A stretch of 64,000 bases of DNA, taken from NCBI RefSeq assembly GCF_026988555.1, contig NZ_JALSLB010000062.1, forward strand, positions 23,199 to 87,198, given 5' to 3'. The position numbers and the translations under genes were made by a program. This DNA is from Thermococcus sp. (GTDB taxonomy: Archaea; Methanobacteriota_B; Thermococci; Thermococcales; Thermococcaceae). The notes beneath the pieces are model-generated. The model saw only the letters and a program-made list of their open reading frames with translations. It was not told the origin of the DNA and ran no database searches. Shown here piece by piece: positions 19,301 to 28,214 of the stretch (position 1 is the first letter of the stretch; every line of letters starts with the position of its first letter).

Positions 19301-20536
19301 ATGAGGCAGAGAAAGGGACTTCTCATAATCCTCGACGGCCTCGGGGACAGACCAGTTGAGGAATTCGGCGGTAAAACACCCCTGGAGCATGCTAACACTC
19401 CGAACATGGATAAACTCGCCAAAATGGGGATCCTCGGCCAGCAGGACCCGATAAAGCCAGGCCAGCCGGCCGGAAGCGACACTGCCCACCTGAGCATCTT
19501 CGGCTACAATCCTTACGAGGTCTACCGTGGGAGGGGCTACCTCGAAGCCATGGGTGTTGGCCTCGACCTGAGCGAGGACGACCTGGCATTCCGCGTCAAC
19601 TTCGCGACCATTGAGGAAGGGATAATCACTGACAGACGTGCTGGCAGGATAAGCACGGAAGAAGCTCACGGGCTGGCGAGGGCCATTCAGGAGAATGTTA
19701 AAATTCCAGTCGAGTTCATCTTTGCCGGAGCCACGGGGCACAGGGCCGTCCTCGTCCTCAAAGGAATGGCCGCGGGCTATCACGTCGGTGAAAACGACCC
19801 TCACGAGGCGGGGAAGCCACCGCACAGATTCACCTGGGAGGACGAGGAGAGCAGGAAAGTTGCCAAGATCCTCGAAGAGTTCGTTGAAAAAGCGCATGAA
19901 GTCCTTGAGAGTCATCCAATCAATGAGAAGCGCAGGAAAGAGGGCAAGCCCGTTGCCAACTACCTCCTCATCCGCGGTGCAGGAACCTATCCGGATATAC
20001 CAATGAAGTTCACCGAGCAGTGGAGGGTCAAAGCAGGGGCGGTCATAGCGGTCTCACTCGTCAAGGGCGTTGCTAGGGCGATAGGCTTTGACGTCTACAC
20101 ACCGGAGGGGGCAACAGGTGAGTACAACACCGACGAGATGGCCAAGGCAAGGAAGGTGGTTGAGCTGCTCAGGGACCACGACTTTGTGTTCCTCCACTTC
20201 AAGCCGACCGATGCCGCGGGTCACGACAACAACCCGAGGCTCAAGGTCGAGATGATAGAGAAGGCCGACAGGATGATCGGTTACATCGTCGAGCACATCA
20301 ACCTCGACGATGTCGTGATAGCGATAACGGGCGACCACAGCACGCCATGCGAGGTCATGAACCACAGCGGCGACCCGGTTCCCCTCCTCATAGCGGGCGG
20401 TGGCGTCAGGGCCGACTACACCGAGAGCTTCGGCGAGCGTGAGTGCATGCGCGGCGGTATAGGAAGGATTAAGGGCCACGACATAGTGCCGGTAATGATG
20501 GACCTCATGAACAGAAGCGAGAAGTTCGGGGCTTAG
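19301..20536 (+). CDS. apgM: 2,3-bisphosphoglycerate-independent phosphoglycerate mutase (archaeal)
   Basis: 411 residues of the alkaline-phosphatase-superfamily mutase. Motifs are LLIILDGLGDRP (metal Asp at about 11), the serine-containing GSDTAHLSIFGYNP (about 60-75), FLHFKPTDAAGHDNNP (about 300) and ITGDHSTPC (about 345). It interconverts 3- and 2-phosphoglycerate in the modified Embden-Meyerhof pathway. The frame is open much further upstream, but GGTGAT just before ATG 19301 fixes the start. Its TAG overlaps the convergent neighbour's stop. Confidence 0.95.
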   Translation: MRQRKGLLIILDGLGDRPVEEFGGKTPLEHANTPNMDKLAKMGILGQQDPIKPGQPAGSDTAHLSIFGYNPYEVYRGRGYLEAMGVGLDLSEDDLAFRVNFATIEEGIITDRRAGRISTEEAHGLARAIQENVKIPVEFIFAGATGHRAVLVLKGMAAGYHVGENDPHEAGKPPHRFTWEDEESRKVAKILEEFVEKAHEVLESHPINEKRRKEGKPVANYLLIRGAGTYPDIPMKFTEQWRVKAGAVIAVSLVKGVARAIGFDVYTPEGATGEYNTDEMAKARKVVELLRDHDFVFLHFKPTDAAGHDNNPRLKVEMIEKADRMIGYIVEHINLDDVVIAITGDHSTPCEVMNHSGDPVPLLIAGGGVRADYTESFGERECMRGGIGRIKGHDIVPVMMDLMNRSEKFGA

Positions 20537-20826
20537 GTCGGTCTGCCCTTTGTTCCTTTTTTCACCATTAGGTAGATGGACATCGGGAGAAGGGTCAGCG
20601 CGAAGGCCCATATCACCGCGGCGTAGAGGGCCGCGTCGATTCTGCCCCGTCTCAGAAGAAAGGTTAGTGCCCCAAGGGTTACGAGGTAAGCGCCCAGCTC
20701 CAGCGTGAAGATCCAAGAAACCCTTGAGGTTTTTCCAGTATAGGATAGCTTCTGCCGGACTTCAGCCACAAGGTAAACAACACCCATAACTATGGCCAGC
20801 AGGACTGATATCCCTCCCCAGTCCAT
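20533..20826 (-). CDS. Small membrane protein
   Basis: 97 residues with three hydrophobic segments (about 5-22, 38-60 and 67-90) separated by basic loops (EVRQKLSYTGKTSR and RRGRID), ending in a basic tail. No family is recognised. The stop codon overlaps that of the convergent apgM by a few bases. GGGGGAGACC precedes the start. Confidence 0.6.
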   Translation of the reverse strand: MDWGGISVLLAIVMGVVYLVAEVRQKLSYTGKTSRVSWIFTLELGAYLVTLGALTFLLRRGRIDAALYAAVIWAFALTLLPMSIYLMVKKGTKGRPT

Positions 20827-20900
20827 CAGGTCTCCCCCGTACTGCCTGACCTTTTTTACTTAAAACGTTTCCCGACCAAAAACTTTATAAACCAGGCATG

Positions 20901-20926
20901 CATATGTAATATTGAACTTACACATG
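20901..20926. promoter_or_regulatory. Candidate operator dyad at DUF2202 promoter
   Basis: CATATGTAA and TTACACATG form an inverted repeat (8 of 9 pairs) with an 8-bp spacer. It lies just after the TATA box TTTATAAAC (20884-20892) and covers the expected transcription start. An ArsR-like gene downstream is a natural candidate to bind it; related half-sites (TTACTTATG, TTACACGTA) occur at that gene's own start. Confidence 0.5.
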
Positions 20927-20941
20927 AAGAGGTGAAGATAC

Positions 20942-21751
20942 ATGAGGAAAAAGTTGGTTGGATTTGGGTTGCTGGTGCTGGGCCTCTTCGGTCTGGTGAT
21001 TGGGGGGGCTGCTGCATACAGGGGTACCCTCTGGCCAAATCCGGAGGCACCGCAGACATATGCGGATGAATACAGCGCCCCACTGAGCGATGACGAGGCC
21101 AGCGGGCTTATTTACATGGTCGAGGAAGAGAAGCTCGCGAGGGATGTTTACCTGACGCTCTACAACGAAACGGGTCTTGAAGTCTTCGAGCGCATCGCCG
21201 AGAGCGAGCAGACCCATATGGATGCCGTGCTCTCATTGATAGGGAAGTACAACCTGACGGCTCCGGCGACGCTCGATCAGGTTGGTGTTTTCCAGAACGA
21301 GGAACTCCAGAGTATCTACAACCAGCTCGTTGAGCAGGGAAGCCGGAGTGAAGTTGACGCTCTAAAGGTTGGGGCCCTGATAGAGGAAACCGACATCAAA
21401 GACCTCGAGAACTGGACCGCCCAGACCGACAACGAGGACATCAGGGGGGTCTACAGCCACCTAATGGCGGGTAGCGAGAACCACCTGCGGGCCTTTACGG
21501 CTCAGCTTGATGCCCGGGGAGTTAGTTATACCGCTCAGGTACTCCCACAGGGGCAGGTTGACGAGATACTCAGCGAAGAGAACGGACACGGAAAGATGAG
21601 GGGAGAAGGCCACCGTATGGCGGGTAGAGACGATGGTACCGGGAACCACAGGGGAATACACGGAGAGAGCAGTGCACGCGGTACCCGTGGTGGGGGCATG
21701 AACGGCCCTAAAGGTGAATGTGGTGGAAGTGGAAGGGGCTTCCGCGGCTGA
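20942..21751 (+). CDS. Secreted DUF2202 ferritin-like protein
   Basis: 269 residues: a signal peptide or anchor at 1-25 (KKLVGFGLLVLGLFGLVIGG), then a four-helix DUF2202 domain with EEEKLARDVYLTLY (about 60), ESEQTHMDAVLSLIGKYNL (about 87), EETDIKDL and SENHLRAF (about 180), whose Glu and His residues could bind two metals. The last 60 residues are low complexity and rich in Gly, His and Arg. Its extracytoplasmic metal or redox role is unknown. GAGGTGA precedes the ATG and a clear TATA box lies upstream. Confidence 0.8.
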   Translation: MRKKLVGFGLLVLGLFGLVIGGAAAYRGTLWPNPEAPQTYADEYSAPLSDDEASGLIYMVEEEKLARDVYLTLYNETGLEVFERIAESEQTHMDAVLSLIGKYNLTAPATLDQVGVFQNEELQSIYNQLVEQGSRSEVDALKVGALIEETDIKDLENWTAQTDNEDIRGVYSHLMAGSENHLRAFTAQLDARGVSYTAQVLPQGQVDEILSEENGHGKMRGEGHRMAGRDDGTGNHRGIHGESSARGTRGGGMNGPKGECGGSGRGFRG

Positions 21752-21863
21752 TGCCCCTTTTGCATCTTCATTTTGATGGAGAGAATCTCCAGCGGAAAGC
21801 TTTTATTCTCCTACTTCCTTACTTATGCAGAGCTTCGCTTACACGTACGTCGGTGTGATGATC

Positions 21864-22160
21864 ATGGTTCAGAGCATCACCGAACTTGTGGCAGTAGGGG
21901 AGGCCCTCTCAAACCCGGTTAGGGTCAAGGTACTGAGGATGCTCTGTGAAAAGGAGTGGTATGTCTATGAGATGGCCAAAGAGCTTGGTATATCACGACA
22001 ACTTTTGTATCTTCATCTTAAGAAGCTTGAAAAGGCTGGGCTGGTCGAGAGCGAACTTCGCCTTGAGCCCGGTGATCCCAGGGCCAAGAAGTACTACAGG
22101 GCAAAGCGATTCAGGATCGTTCTCGACAACGACGTGATAAAACGCTTGGGGGAGGTTTGA
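21864..22160 (+). CDS. ArsR-type winged-helix regulator
   Basis: About 98 residues. A winged helix (LSNPVRVKVLRMLCEKEW, then YEMAKELGISRQLLYLHLKK, then LEKAGLVESELRL) is followed by a wing and a short dimer helix. The ATG at 21864 begins the conserved region; ATG 21825 lies at a plausible leaderless position about 23 nt after a TATA-like CTTTTATTC and would add 13 residues. It probably controls the preceding DUF2202 gene and itself. The next small gene follows at once. Confidence 0.8.
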   Translation: MVQSITELVAVGEALSNPVRVKVLRMLCEKEWYVYEMAKELGISRQLLYLHLKKLEKAGLVESELRLEPGDPRAKKYYRAKRFRIVLDNDVIKRLGEV

Positions 22161-22161
22161 A

Positions 22162-22371
22162 ATGCCTTGGGGAGGTGAGCATATGCAGACCCCTAGTGGA
22201 TGGATAAGCATAATCCTTGGTTTGATAATCCTCGTGGTGCTTGGCTTTGCTTTTTACCAAGTTAACAAGACGATGAACGACTTCAAGGTGGAGCTTGAAA
22301 GGCTGAAGGGTGTTCTCGAGGAGACAAGAAAGAACACCGAAGAAGTGAAAAGGAAGCTCGAAGAGGTCTAA
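22162..22371 (+). CDS. Small single-helix membrane protein with coiled coil
   Basis: Up to 69 residues: one transmembrane helix (GWISIILGLIILVVLGFAF) then a charged coiled coil (DFKVELERLKGVLEE to KRKLEEV). Two starts each have a good ribosome site: ATG 22162 after GGAGGT, and ATG 22183 after GGAGGTGA. The two leader blocks look like copies of each other. Overlap and tight spacing place it in an operon with the ArsR-like regulator. It may be a membrane partner of the regulator (inference). Confidence 0.65.
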   Translation: MPWGGEHMQTPSGWISIILGLIILVVLGFAFYQVNKTMNDFKVELERLKGVLEETRKNTEEVKRKLEEV

Positions 22372-22383
22372 ATTATTACCTTA

Positions 22384-22635
22384 TCATGACCTCAGAACCT
22401 TAACCTCATTTTTAAACATGTCCCAGTTAAGACCCAGGTGAATCGCAATTAGACTCAGCATGATGAGCCCATATTTCGACTTTAGTTTTAATAGCTCTAA
22501 CCCCCTCATGCCTAGGAAAGAACCCTGCTTTACTGCCATCACTTCACCGATTGTGAGAAATACTGCCCCAATGTACACCGCTATCAATATGGACGAAAGC
22601 ACAGCCTTGGTTTTCACCTTTGTTTTCGCGTTCAT
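22384..22635 (-). CDS. DUF4405-like small membrane protein
   Basis: About 83 residues with two hydrophobic helices (AVLSSILIAVYIGAVFLTIG, and YGLIMLSLIAIHLGLNW). A His-x4-Trp pattern in the second (IHLGLNWDMFKNEVK) resembles DUF4405 proteins, where it may bind haem. The ATG at 22635 is chosen with GGTGGT upstream and a TATA-like GTTTTAAATG about 35 bp before it. Confidence 0.55.
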   Translation of the reverse strand: MNAKTKVKTKAVLSSILIAVYIGAVFLTIGEVMAVKQGSFLGMRGLELLKLKSKYGLIMLSLIAIHLGLNWDMFKNEVKVLRS

Positions 22636-22788
22636 ACATCTACCACCGTTGGTATGACAGGGGTCACTCATTTAAAACAATTTTGGTCCGCCAATTTATA
22701 TTAGGAGGGGCTAAGGTTATCTCTATATTTTAGCGTTTAGACCGAAACTTTAAAGAGGTGGAACGCTTTAATTTTATTTGGTGATAGC

Positions 22789-23613
22789 GTGGTTGTGAAG
22801 GAGTTGAAGGTTCTTGGGGGCTATAGGGTAACGGCCATTGGTATGGGGACGTGGGGCATAGGCGGCTACGAGAGGCCCGATTATTCCTACGATAGGGAGA
22901 GCGTCGAGGCCCTGAGATATGGTCTGGAGCTAGGAATTAACCTCATCGATACGGCAGAGTTCTACGGTGCTGGCCACTCCGAGGAGCTCGTGGGCGAGGC
23001 GATTAGGGGCTTTGAGAGGGGAGAGATTTTCATAATCAGCAAGGTATGGCCGAGTCACTTCAGTTATAACGAGGCGAAGAATGCCGCGAGGGCAAGCGCG
23101 AAGAGACTTGGTACTTACATAGACCTCTACCTCCTCCACTGGCCCGGTGAGGACTGGGGGAAGATAGAAGAGACCCTCCACGCTTTGGAGGAACTCGTTG
23201 ATGAAGGATTGATTCGTTACATAGGCGTCAGCAACTTTGACCTTGAGCTTCTGAAACGCTCCCAAGAGGCCATGAGGAGGCACGAGATAGTCGCCAATGA
23301 GGTGAAGTACTCCCTGAAGGACAGGTGGCCCGAGACGAGTGGATTGCTCGACTACATGAAGCGCGAAAAAATAGCGCTCATAGCCTACACCCCCCTCGAA
23401 AAAGGCTCGCTCGCGAGGAACTCCTGCTTGGGGGAAATTGGAAAGAAGTACGGGAAGACCTCGGCCCAGGTCGCCCTCAACTACCTCATCTGGGAGGAGA
23501 ACGTTATAGCCATTCCGAAGGCTGGCAGAAGGGAGCACGTCGAGGAGAACGCCGGCGCGATGGGGTGGAGACTTTTAAGGGAAGATAGGGAGAAGGCAAG
23601 GGGGTGCGTCTGA
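22789..23613 (+). CDS. Aldo/keto reductase (AdhD-like)
   Basis: 274 residues of the AKR TIM barrel. The catalytic tetrad is seen as LIDTAEFYG (Asp, Tyr, around 50-57), IISKVW (Lys, ~82) and YLLHWPG (His, ~113). The NADP site region is IPKAGRREHVEENAGA. The GTG start has GGTGAT three bases before it. Its stop overlaps the ATG of the tungsten oxidoreductase gene (TGATG). The same pairing, a reductase before WOR4, is known in Pyrococcus furiosus. It probably reduces aldehydes or ketones. Confidence 0.9.
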   Translation: MVVKELKVLGGYRVTAIGMGTWGIGGYERPDYSYDRESVEALRYGLELGINLIDTAEFYGAGHSEELVGEAIRGFERGEIFIISKVWPSHFSYNEAKNAARASAKRLGTYIDLYLLHWPGEDWGKIEETLHALEELVDEGLIRYIGVSNFDLELLKRSQEAMRRHEIVANEVKYSLKDRWPETSGLLDYMKREKIALIAYTPLEKGSLARNSCLGEIGKKYGKTSAQVALNYLIWEENVIAIPKAGRREHVEENAGAMGWRLLREDREKARGCV

Positions 23614-25469
23614 TGTACGGCTATCACAACCTGATTGCCCGGATAAACCTGACGGATGGGAAGGCCACATATGAGAAACTGCCCGATGAGATAATAAGAA
23701 AGTTCATCGGCGGGAAGGGCCTCGGCTACTACCTGATTTATCGCGAGGTTCCGCCGGTAACTGAGCCGTTGAGCGAGGCCAACAAGTTCGTTTTCGCTCC
23801 GGGAGGATTAACCGGCCTAGTGCCGGGCTCAAGCAAGGTCATAGCGGTGAGCAAGAGCCCGGAGACGGGGCTTATCAGTGATTCAAGCGGTGGAGACGCC
23901 TTCGGCCCGAAACTGAAGGGGCACTTCGATGCTCTTATCATCGAGGGAAAGAGCGAGGAGCCCGTTTATCTCCACGTTCACGATGGAAAAGTTGAGATTC
24001 TATCTGCGGAGCACCTCTGGGGCAGGGGCAACTATGAGGTTGCCAGAAGGCTCTGGAAGGAGCACCCCAAGGCGAGCATGGCGCTCATTGGCCCCGCAGG
24101 TGAGAGACTCAGCAGGATCGCCAACGTCATCTACGACACCGAGAGGGCGAGCGGAAGGGGTGGCCCTGGAGCCGTCCTCGGGAGCAAGAAGGTCAAAGCA
24201 GTTGTAGTCGAACCCGGCGAGAAGCCCAAGGTGGCCAACCCCGAGGAGTTCCAGAGACTCTGGCAGAGCTTTTACGACCACTTCGCCACCGACCCCAAGT
24301 ACGAGCACACGAGGAACTACGGAACGAGCGACGCCTTAAGGAGCGCCGCCTCCCTGGGCATGAGCCCGGCCTACAACTTCTCAAGACCCTACATCCCGGA
24401 CGAGCTGGCGAGCAAGTTGGCGGGAGACGAGGTCAAGAAGTATGAAGTCGAGCCTGAGTGGTTCGTTCACGGCAAGAGCTGTCCTATAAAGTGCGCCCGC
24501 TACGTTGAGGTGGAATACAGGGGCAAGAAGATACGCGTCAAGCCCGAATACGAGAGCATAGCGATGCTCGGAGCGGCTACCGGAGTCTTCAACTTCCCGG
24601 CGGTGGCCTACTTCAACTGGCTCGTTAACGACCTCGGGCTGGACAGCATAGCGACAGGGGCCACGATAGCGTGGCTCTTCGAGATGGTCAAGAAGGGCCT
24701 AATAAGCGAGGAGGAGATAGGATTCCCCGTTGAGGGCTTCGGCGACGAGGAGGCTGAGGAGAGGCTCATCAGGCTGATGGCAGAGAGGAAGGGCATCGGC
24801 GCGGTTCTGGCGGACGGTGTTAAGCGCGCCTGTGAGAGGCTCGGCAGGGGCTGTGAGTTCGCCGTCCACGTGAAGGGCATGGAGAGCCCAGCCTGGGACC
24901 CGCGCGGAAGGAGAACCTACGCCCTGAGCTATGCAACAGCCGACGTTGGAGCCTCTCATCTGAGGGGCTGGCCGAGGCCGCACCAGCTCCCCAACCAGGG
25001 GCCGGCAAAGGAGCTAGTGCCCTCGATGATAGAGGGCAGGGACGAGAGCTACATAACGGATATGCTCGGAACATGTAAGTTCGTCCCCTACAAGATGGAA
25101 GAGTTAGCCAGGCTCTACTCGCTCGTGACCGGCGAGGAGTGGACGGTTGAAAAGCTCAGAAAGGTGGCTCAAGCGGTCGAGAGCATTGCCAGAATACACG
25201 ACGCCCTCGACTGGGTAACACCGCCGATGGACGACACGGTTCCGCCGCGCTGGTGGGAGCCGGAGCCAGACGGGCCGGCGGAGGGCAACGCGGCTTTCAT
25301 AGACTACGGTGACTTTCTTGAAGCTCGCAGGGAGTTCTACAGACTGAGAGGCTGGCACGAGGAGCTTGGAGTTCCCCTGCCCGAGACAATGGAGGAGCTC
25401 GGCTATCCTGAATTTAAGGGAGATGCTGAGAGGGCGTTGGAGGTAGTGAAGACGAGGATAGGATCATGA
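23613..25469 (+). CDS. Tungsten-containing aldehyde oxidoreductase family (WOR4-like)
   Basis: About 618 residues. The N-terminal AOR domain reads LIYREVPP, GGLTGLVPGSSK and RASGRGGPGAVLGSKKVKA (tungstopterin contacts). The Fe-S loop reads GKSCPIKC, and a further Cys lies in GTCKFVP near the C-terminus. Only three of the four expected cluster cysteines are visible: the first Cys of CX2CX3C is replaced (Gly at that position). It oxidises aldehydes with ferredoxin as acceptor. Order and overlap with the reductase gene point to the WOR4 branch; that is inference. Confidence 0.85.
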   Translation: MYGYHNLIARINLTDGKATYEKLPDEIIRKFIGGKGLGYYLIYREVPPVTEPLSEANKFVFAPGGLTGLVPGSSKVIAVSKSPETGLISDSSGGDAFGPKLKGHFDALIIEGKSEEPVYLHVHDGKVEILSAEHLWGRGNYEVARRLWKEHPKASMALIGPAGERLSRIANVIYDTERASGRGGPGAVLGSKKVKAVVVEPGEKPKVANPEEFQRLWQSFYDHFATDPKYEHTRNYGTSDALRSAASLGMSPAYNFSRPYIPDELASKLAGDEVKKYEVEPEWFVHGKSCPIKCARYVEVEYRGKKIRVKPEYESIAMLGAATGVFNFPAVAYFNWLVNDLGLDSIATGATIAWLFEMVKKGLISEEEIGFPVEGFGDEEAEERLIRLMAERKGIGAVLADGVKRACERLGRGCEFAVHVKGMESPAWDPRGRRTYALSYATADVGASHLRGWPRPHQLPNQGPAKELVPSMIEGRDESYITDMLGTCKFVPYKMEELARLYSLVTGEEWTVEKLRKVAQAVESIARIHDALDWVTPPMDDTVPPRWWEPEPDGPAEGNAAFIDYGDFLEARREFYRLRGWHEELGVPLPETMEELGYPEFKGDAERALEVVKTRIGS

Positions 25470-25528
25470 GCCCTTCACGTTTTCTTTGCTTTCGCCACCG
25501 TTTCACATTTCAACGTTTTTATGTCCCT

Positions 25529-26017
25529 TTAAGTCCTCCCTCCGATTTTGACAACTGCCGGGACTATACAGGTGCCATTCTCGTTTTTTATCTCGATATC
25601 TTTACCGAAGGTGGATTTGACCGTGGAGTTGCAGGGGAACACTTTGCCATTGTGTTCCTCAAAAAACTGGAGATACTTCTTTATCTGCGTTTCGTTTGCC
25701 GGAACCAGCTTTACACTCATGTTTTCGAGATCAAAGAAGGCCAGATAAGTCCTGTTTTTCACCTCTATTATACCCTCCATACGGAGTATCCTGCACTTCG
25801 GGCTGAGCTTCGTGCAGGTACTCCCATCAACCCAGTAAGTGAGCTGTGGCTTAAGGGAGAAGTTGCTCAGGTTTGCGTCGTAGAGCATGTTCAATGCGGT
25901 ATCCGGGGCGAGGGTGGGGGAGTTGGGCTTTGGACCCCGTGTCTCGTGGCCTATGATATGGAATGCAAGAAGGAGCGAGGCCACAACAACGATTAATACT
26001 AAGTATCTTTTTCTCAT
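25529..26017 (-). CDS. Secreted or anchored protein of unknown function
   Basis: About 162 residues with an N-terminal signal/anchor (KRYLVLIVVVASLLLAFHII) and an outside domain holding four cysteines in two pairs (STCTKLSPKC and PCNSTVK...NGTC), suggesting two disulfides, and several Asn-x-Ser/Thr sites. No family is recognised. It is convergent with the WOR4-like gene. Confidence 0.6.
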   Translation of the reverse strand: MRKRYLVLIVVVASLLLAFHIIGHETRGPKPNSPTLAPDTALNMLYDANLSNFSLKPQLTYWVDGSTCTKLSPKCRILRMEGIIEVKNRTYLAFFDLENMSVKLVPANETQIKKYLQFFEEHNGKVFPCNSTVKSTFGKDIEIKNENGTCIVPAVVKIGGRT

Positions 26018-26068
26018 GGAGACCACAGTTACAACTTGGAAAAGGGTATTAAAGATGTGTCGGAAAAA

Positions 26069-26794
26069 TCACCCCTTCAAAAACGCCTCCACCAGGTTCC
26101 TTGTCTCGTTGAAGGCCTCCAGCGGGATTCCCTTTGGGAGTCCGCCGATTTCCCCTTTGACATCTTTCAGGACGCCTTCTCCGGCTCCGAGGAACATGCC
26201 CTCGCTGACGATTCCCCTGAAGTTCGCAGGTGGGAGCAGGGCAACGGCGACGCGGTTGCCCTCCTTCACCGTTAGGTCGTTGGTGACAACGGTCAGGGCC
26301 CTATCACCAAGGTTGACGTTGGTGACGAGCAAGCGGTCGGCGTTCGGGTGCTTGCCAACGCTCATGACTTCTCCGACCTTTATGTCTACCGCTATGACCG
26401 GGTCGTTTATCTTACCTAGGGCCAGGCGTTTGTCGAGGCCGAGTATCGTGTTCAGGAAGAAGCGGACTTTGGCAACTGCCTCCTCAACCTTTTCCTTCTC
26501 GTCCTTGTCCGCCAGATTGAGAAACGTGTGATACCATTCCTCACCACCTAGAGCCCCGATTATTCCATTGGCCTTCTCCTTCAAAGCCCTCATCTGCGGG
26601 GTCTCAATCAGCTCCTTCGGCTCCACGTAGCTGTACCGCATCGCCTGTATCTCCGGAATCATCTCCTTCGCTAACTGAATCGCTCCCTTCTTGTTCCACT
26701 TCCCCTTGAACTTCGCGTGCTCCAGCGTCTTCAGAAACAGCTCCACTGCCTTTTCCGCCACCAGTAAGCGGTAATCCTTGCTCGTGTCCCACAT
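26069..26794 (-). CDS. tRNA-binding (EMAP II/CsaA-type OB) domain protein
   Basis: About 241 residues. An N-terminal helical part (~110 residues) is followed by a tRNA-binding OB domain: [24 protein letters not shown], then [21 protein letters not shown] and [16 protein letters not shown]. This fold is shared with MetRS C-terminal and Arc1p/EMAP II domains; it probably assists tRNA delivery. The ATG at 26794 is preferred. The upstream TPR-like gene's open frame continues about 190 nt into this one in another frame. Confidence 0.82.
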   Translation of the reverse strand: MWDTSKDYRLLVAEKAVELFLKTLEHAKFKGKWNKKGAIQLAKEMIPEIQAMRYSYVEPKELIETPQMRALKEKANGIIGALGGEEWYHTFLNLADKDEKEKVEEAVAKVRFFLNTILGLDKRLALGKINDPVIAVDIKVGEVMSVGKHPNADRLLVTNVNLGDRALTVVTNDLTVKEGNRVAVALLPPANFRGIVSEGMFLGAGEGVLKDVKGEIGGLPKGIPLEAFNETRNLVEAFLKG

Positions 26795-27836
26795 AGCTCT
26801 CACCCTCCAGTGCCTTCAAAACGCGGTTCTTAACGCTTTCGTCCCTTATCCCCTCGGCTATCGAACGGGCCTTGACTTTGTCACCCCAGCGGGCATAGGC
26901 TAGAGCCACCTCTCCAAGGAGCTTCGACGCTATCTTATCGTCCCCGATAACGCCGGCAAGGATAAGCGGCTCCTCCAGGAAGCCTATGCGGAGGAAGCGC
27001 CTCGCTATCCTGTCAAGCTCTCCGTCGGCCGGTCTAAACTTTCCAACTAGGATTATCTCCATAGCATCGTTGAATACGCGTCTGCCAAGCTTTGGTTGCT
27101 CATGGAGGTTAAACCAGTACGAGAGTTCAAGCATTGCAAGCGCCCGGTTTTCTAGGGGTAAAAATCTCATCAGCTTCATTGCGACCTCAACATCGCCTCG
27201 CTCCAGTATCCCATCCACCGCACTCTTCCCTCTTTTAAGTACCTCCCCCACCAGTTCCATCCTTTCTTCAAGATACTGAGCTTGAAGGTTGAACTGCAGG
27301 GACGAATAAACGTCCTTTGCGAGGGAATAAAACTCAATGGCGGCCCCATTGGCAATCTCATCCCCGCTTCGTTCTATGGCCCTGGCCACCGAAAGTAGTG
27401 AGGAAAGTGCGTCTGAAGAGAATCCCCTAGAAAGCTGGAGTAGGTCCACAGCCTTTCGAAAGAGCTTTAACGCATCACTGTATCTATCGGACAGGACAAA
27501 GTTCCTCGCTATGCCCCCAAGGACCTCCCCCCTCAGGCGCAGGGAACTAATTTTTTCGGCCTCTGTGAGGGATATCTCCAGGTACCTCTCGGCTTCTTTG
27601 TCCCTGTTGATGGAATAGAGTGCGCGGCCAACTATAGAATATGCAAACGCCCGTTCTGGTGTTGCCTTAATCTCGTCGAGGGTTTTCAGGACATAGCTGA
27701 GGACTTCATCCCCGGGGAATGCCGTTAAGACCTCGGATAGTGCAAGCAAGCGCTTGATCTGTTCCGGAATTTCAAGGGCACGTCTGAGGGCTTTCCGGTA
27801 CTCCCCCTTGTTGATGTAAACCTCCACGGTCTCCAC
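26604..27836 (-). CDS. TPR-like helical repeat protein with unusual out-of-frame tail
   Basis: About 410 residues, nearly all helical hairpins with TPR-like spacing ([53 protein letters not shown]). It should be a protein-binding scaffold. The GTG at 27836 follows GGTGAT. The helical repeats end near LKALEGE at about 26805; the last ~64 residues are Gly/Ser/Glu-rich and read out of frame through the next gene. They may be a read-on caused by a lost stop or a small frameshift. Confidence 0.65.
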   Translation of the reverse strand: METVEVYINKGEYRKALRRALEIPEQIKRLLALSEVLTAFPGDEVLSYVLKTLDEIKATPERAFAYSIVGRALYSINRDKEAERYLEISLTEAEKISSLRLRGEVLGGIARNFVLSDRYSDALKLFRKAVDLLQLSRGFSSDALSSLLSVARAIERSGDEIANGAAIEFYSLAKDVYSSLQFNLQAQYLEERMELVGEVLKRGKSAVDGILERGDVEVAMKLMRFLPLENRALAMLELSYWFNLHEQPKLGRRVFNDAMEIILVGKFRPADGELDRIARRFLRIGFLEEPLILAGVIGDDKIASKLLGEVALAYARWGDKVKARSIAEGIRDESVKNRVLKALEGESYVGHEQGLPLTGGGKGSGAVSEDAGAREVQGEVEQEGSDSVSEGDDSGDTGDAVQLRGAEGAD

Positions 27837-27885
27837 ATGAATCACCGGCTGAAAGGGGTGGTTTTCAAAGTAAAAAAGGATATCG

Positions 27886-28212
27886 CTATTTTCTGACCTT
27901 CCGGTCCCACCCTTCCAGCATGGTTTCAAGGGCAAGCAGGCTGTTTATTCTAAGCTTGACCTTGTGGTTTTCCCAGTCTATCGAGCCTTTGAACTCGTTG
28001 AGCAACTCAAAGACCTTCTCGGCTTCTTTACTAGATAGATTTCTTCCATAGAACTCTTCCCCACACCTGGGACATTTGAAGACGAAGCTCTCAAATGTCT
28101 CCATGAACTTGCCTTTATCCTGCAACACCTCTTCCACCCCTTCGATAGTGAGCATCTGCTCTATGAGTTCAGCCCAGTCGAGAACAGCTCCACAACGGGG
28201 ACACTTTGCCAT
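27886..28212 (-). CDS. Zinc-ribbon protein
   Basis: About 108 residues. CPRCGA at the N-terminus and CPRCGE near residue 48 provide four cysteines for one zinc ribbon enclosing a helical insert; the rest is helical and charged. The ATG at 28212 follows GGAGGG. It overlaps or abuts the end of the DHH gene upstream and precedes the TPR-like gene, so all probably form one operon. Function is unknown. Confidence 0.65.
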   Translation of the reverse strand: MAKCPRCGAVLDWAELIEQMLTIEGVEEVLQDKGKFMETFESFVFKCPRCGEEFYGRNLSSKEAEKVFELLNEFKGSIDWENHKVKLRINSLLALETMLEGWDRKVRK

Positions 28213-28214
28213 AT

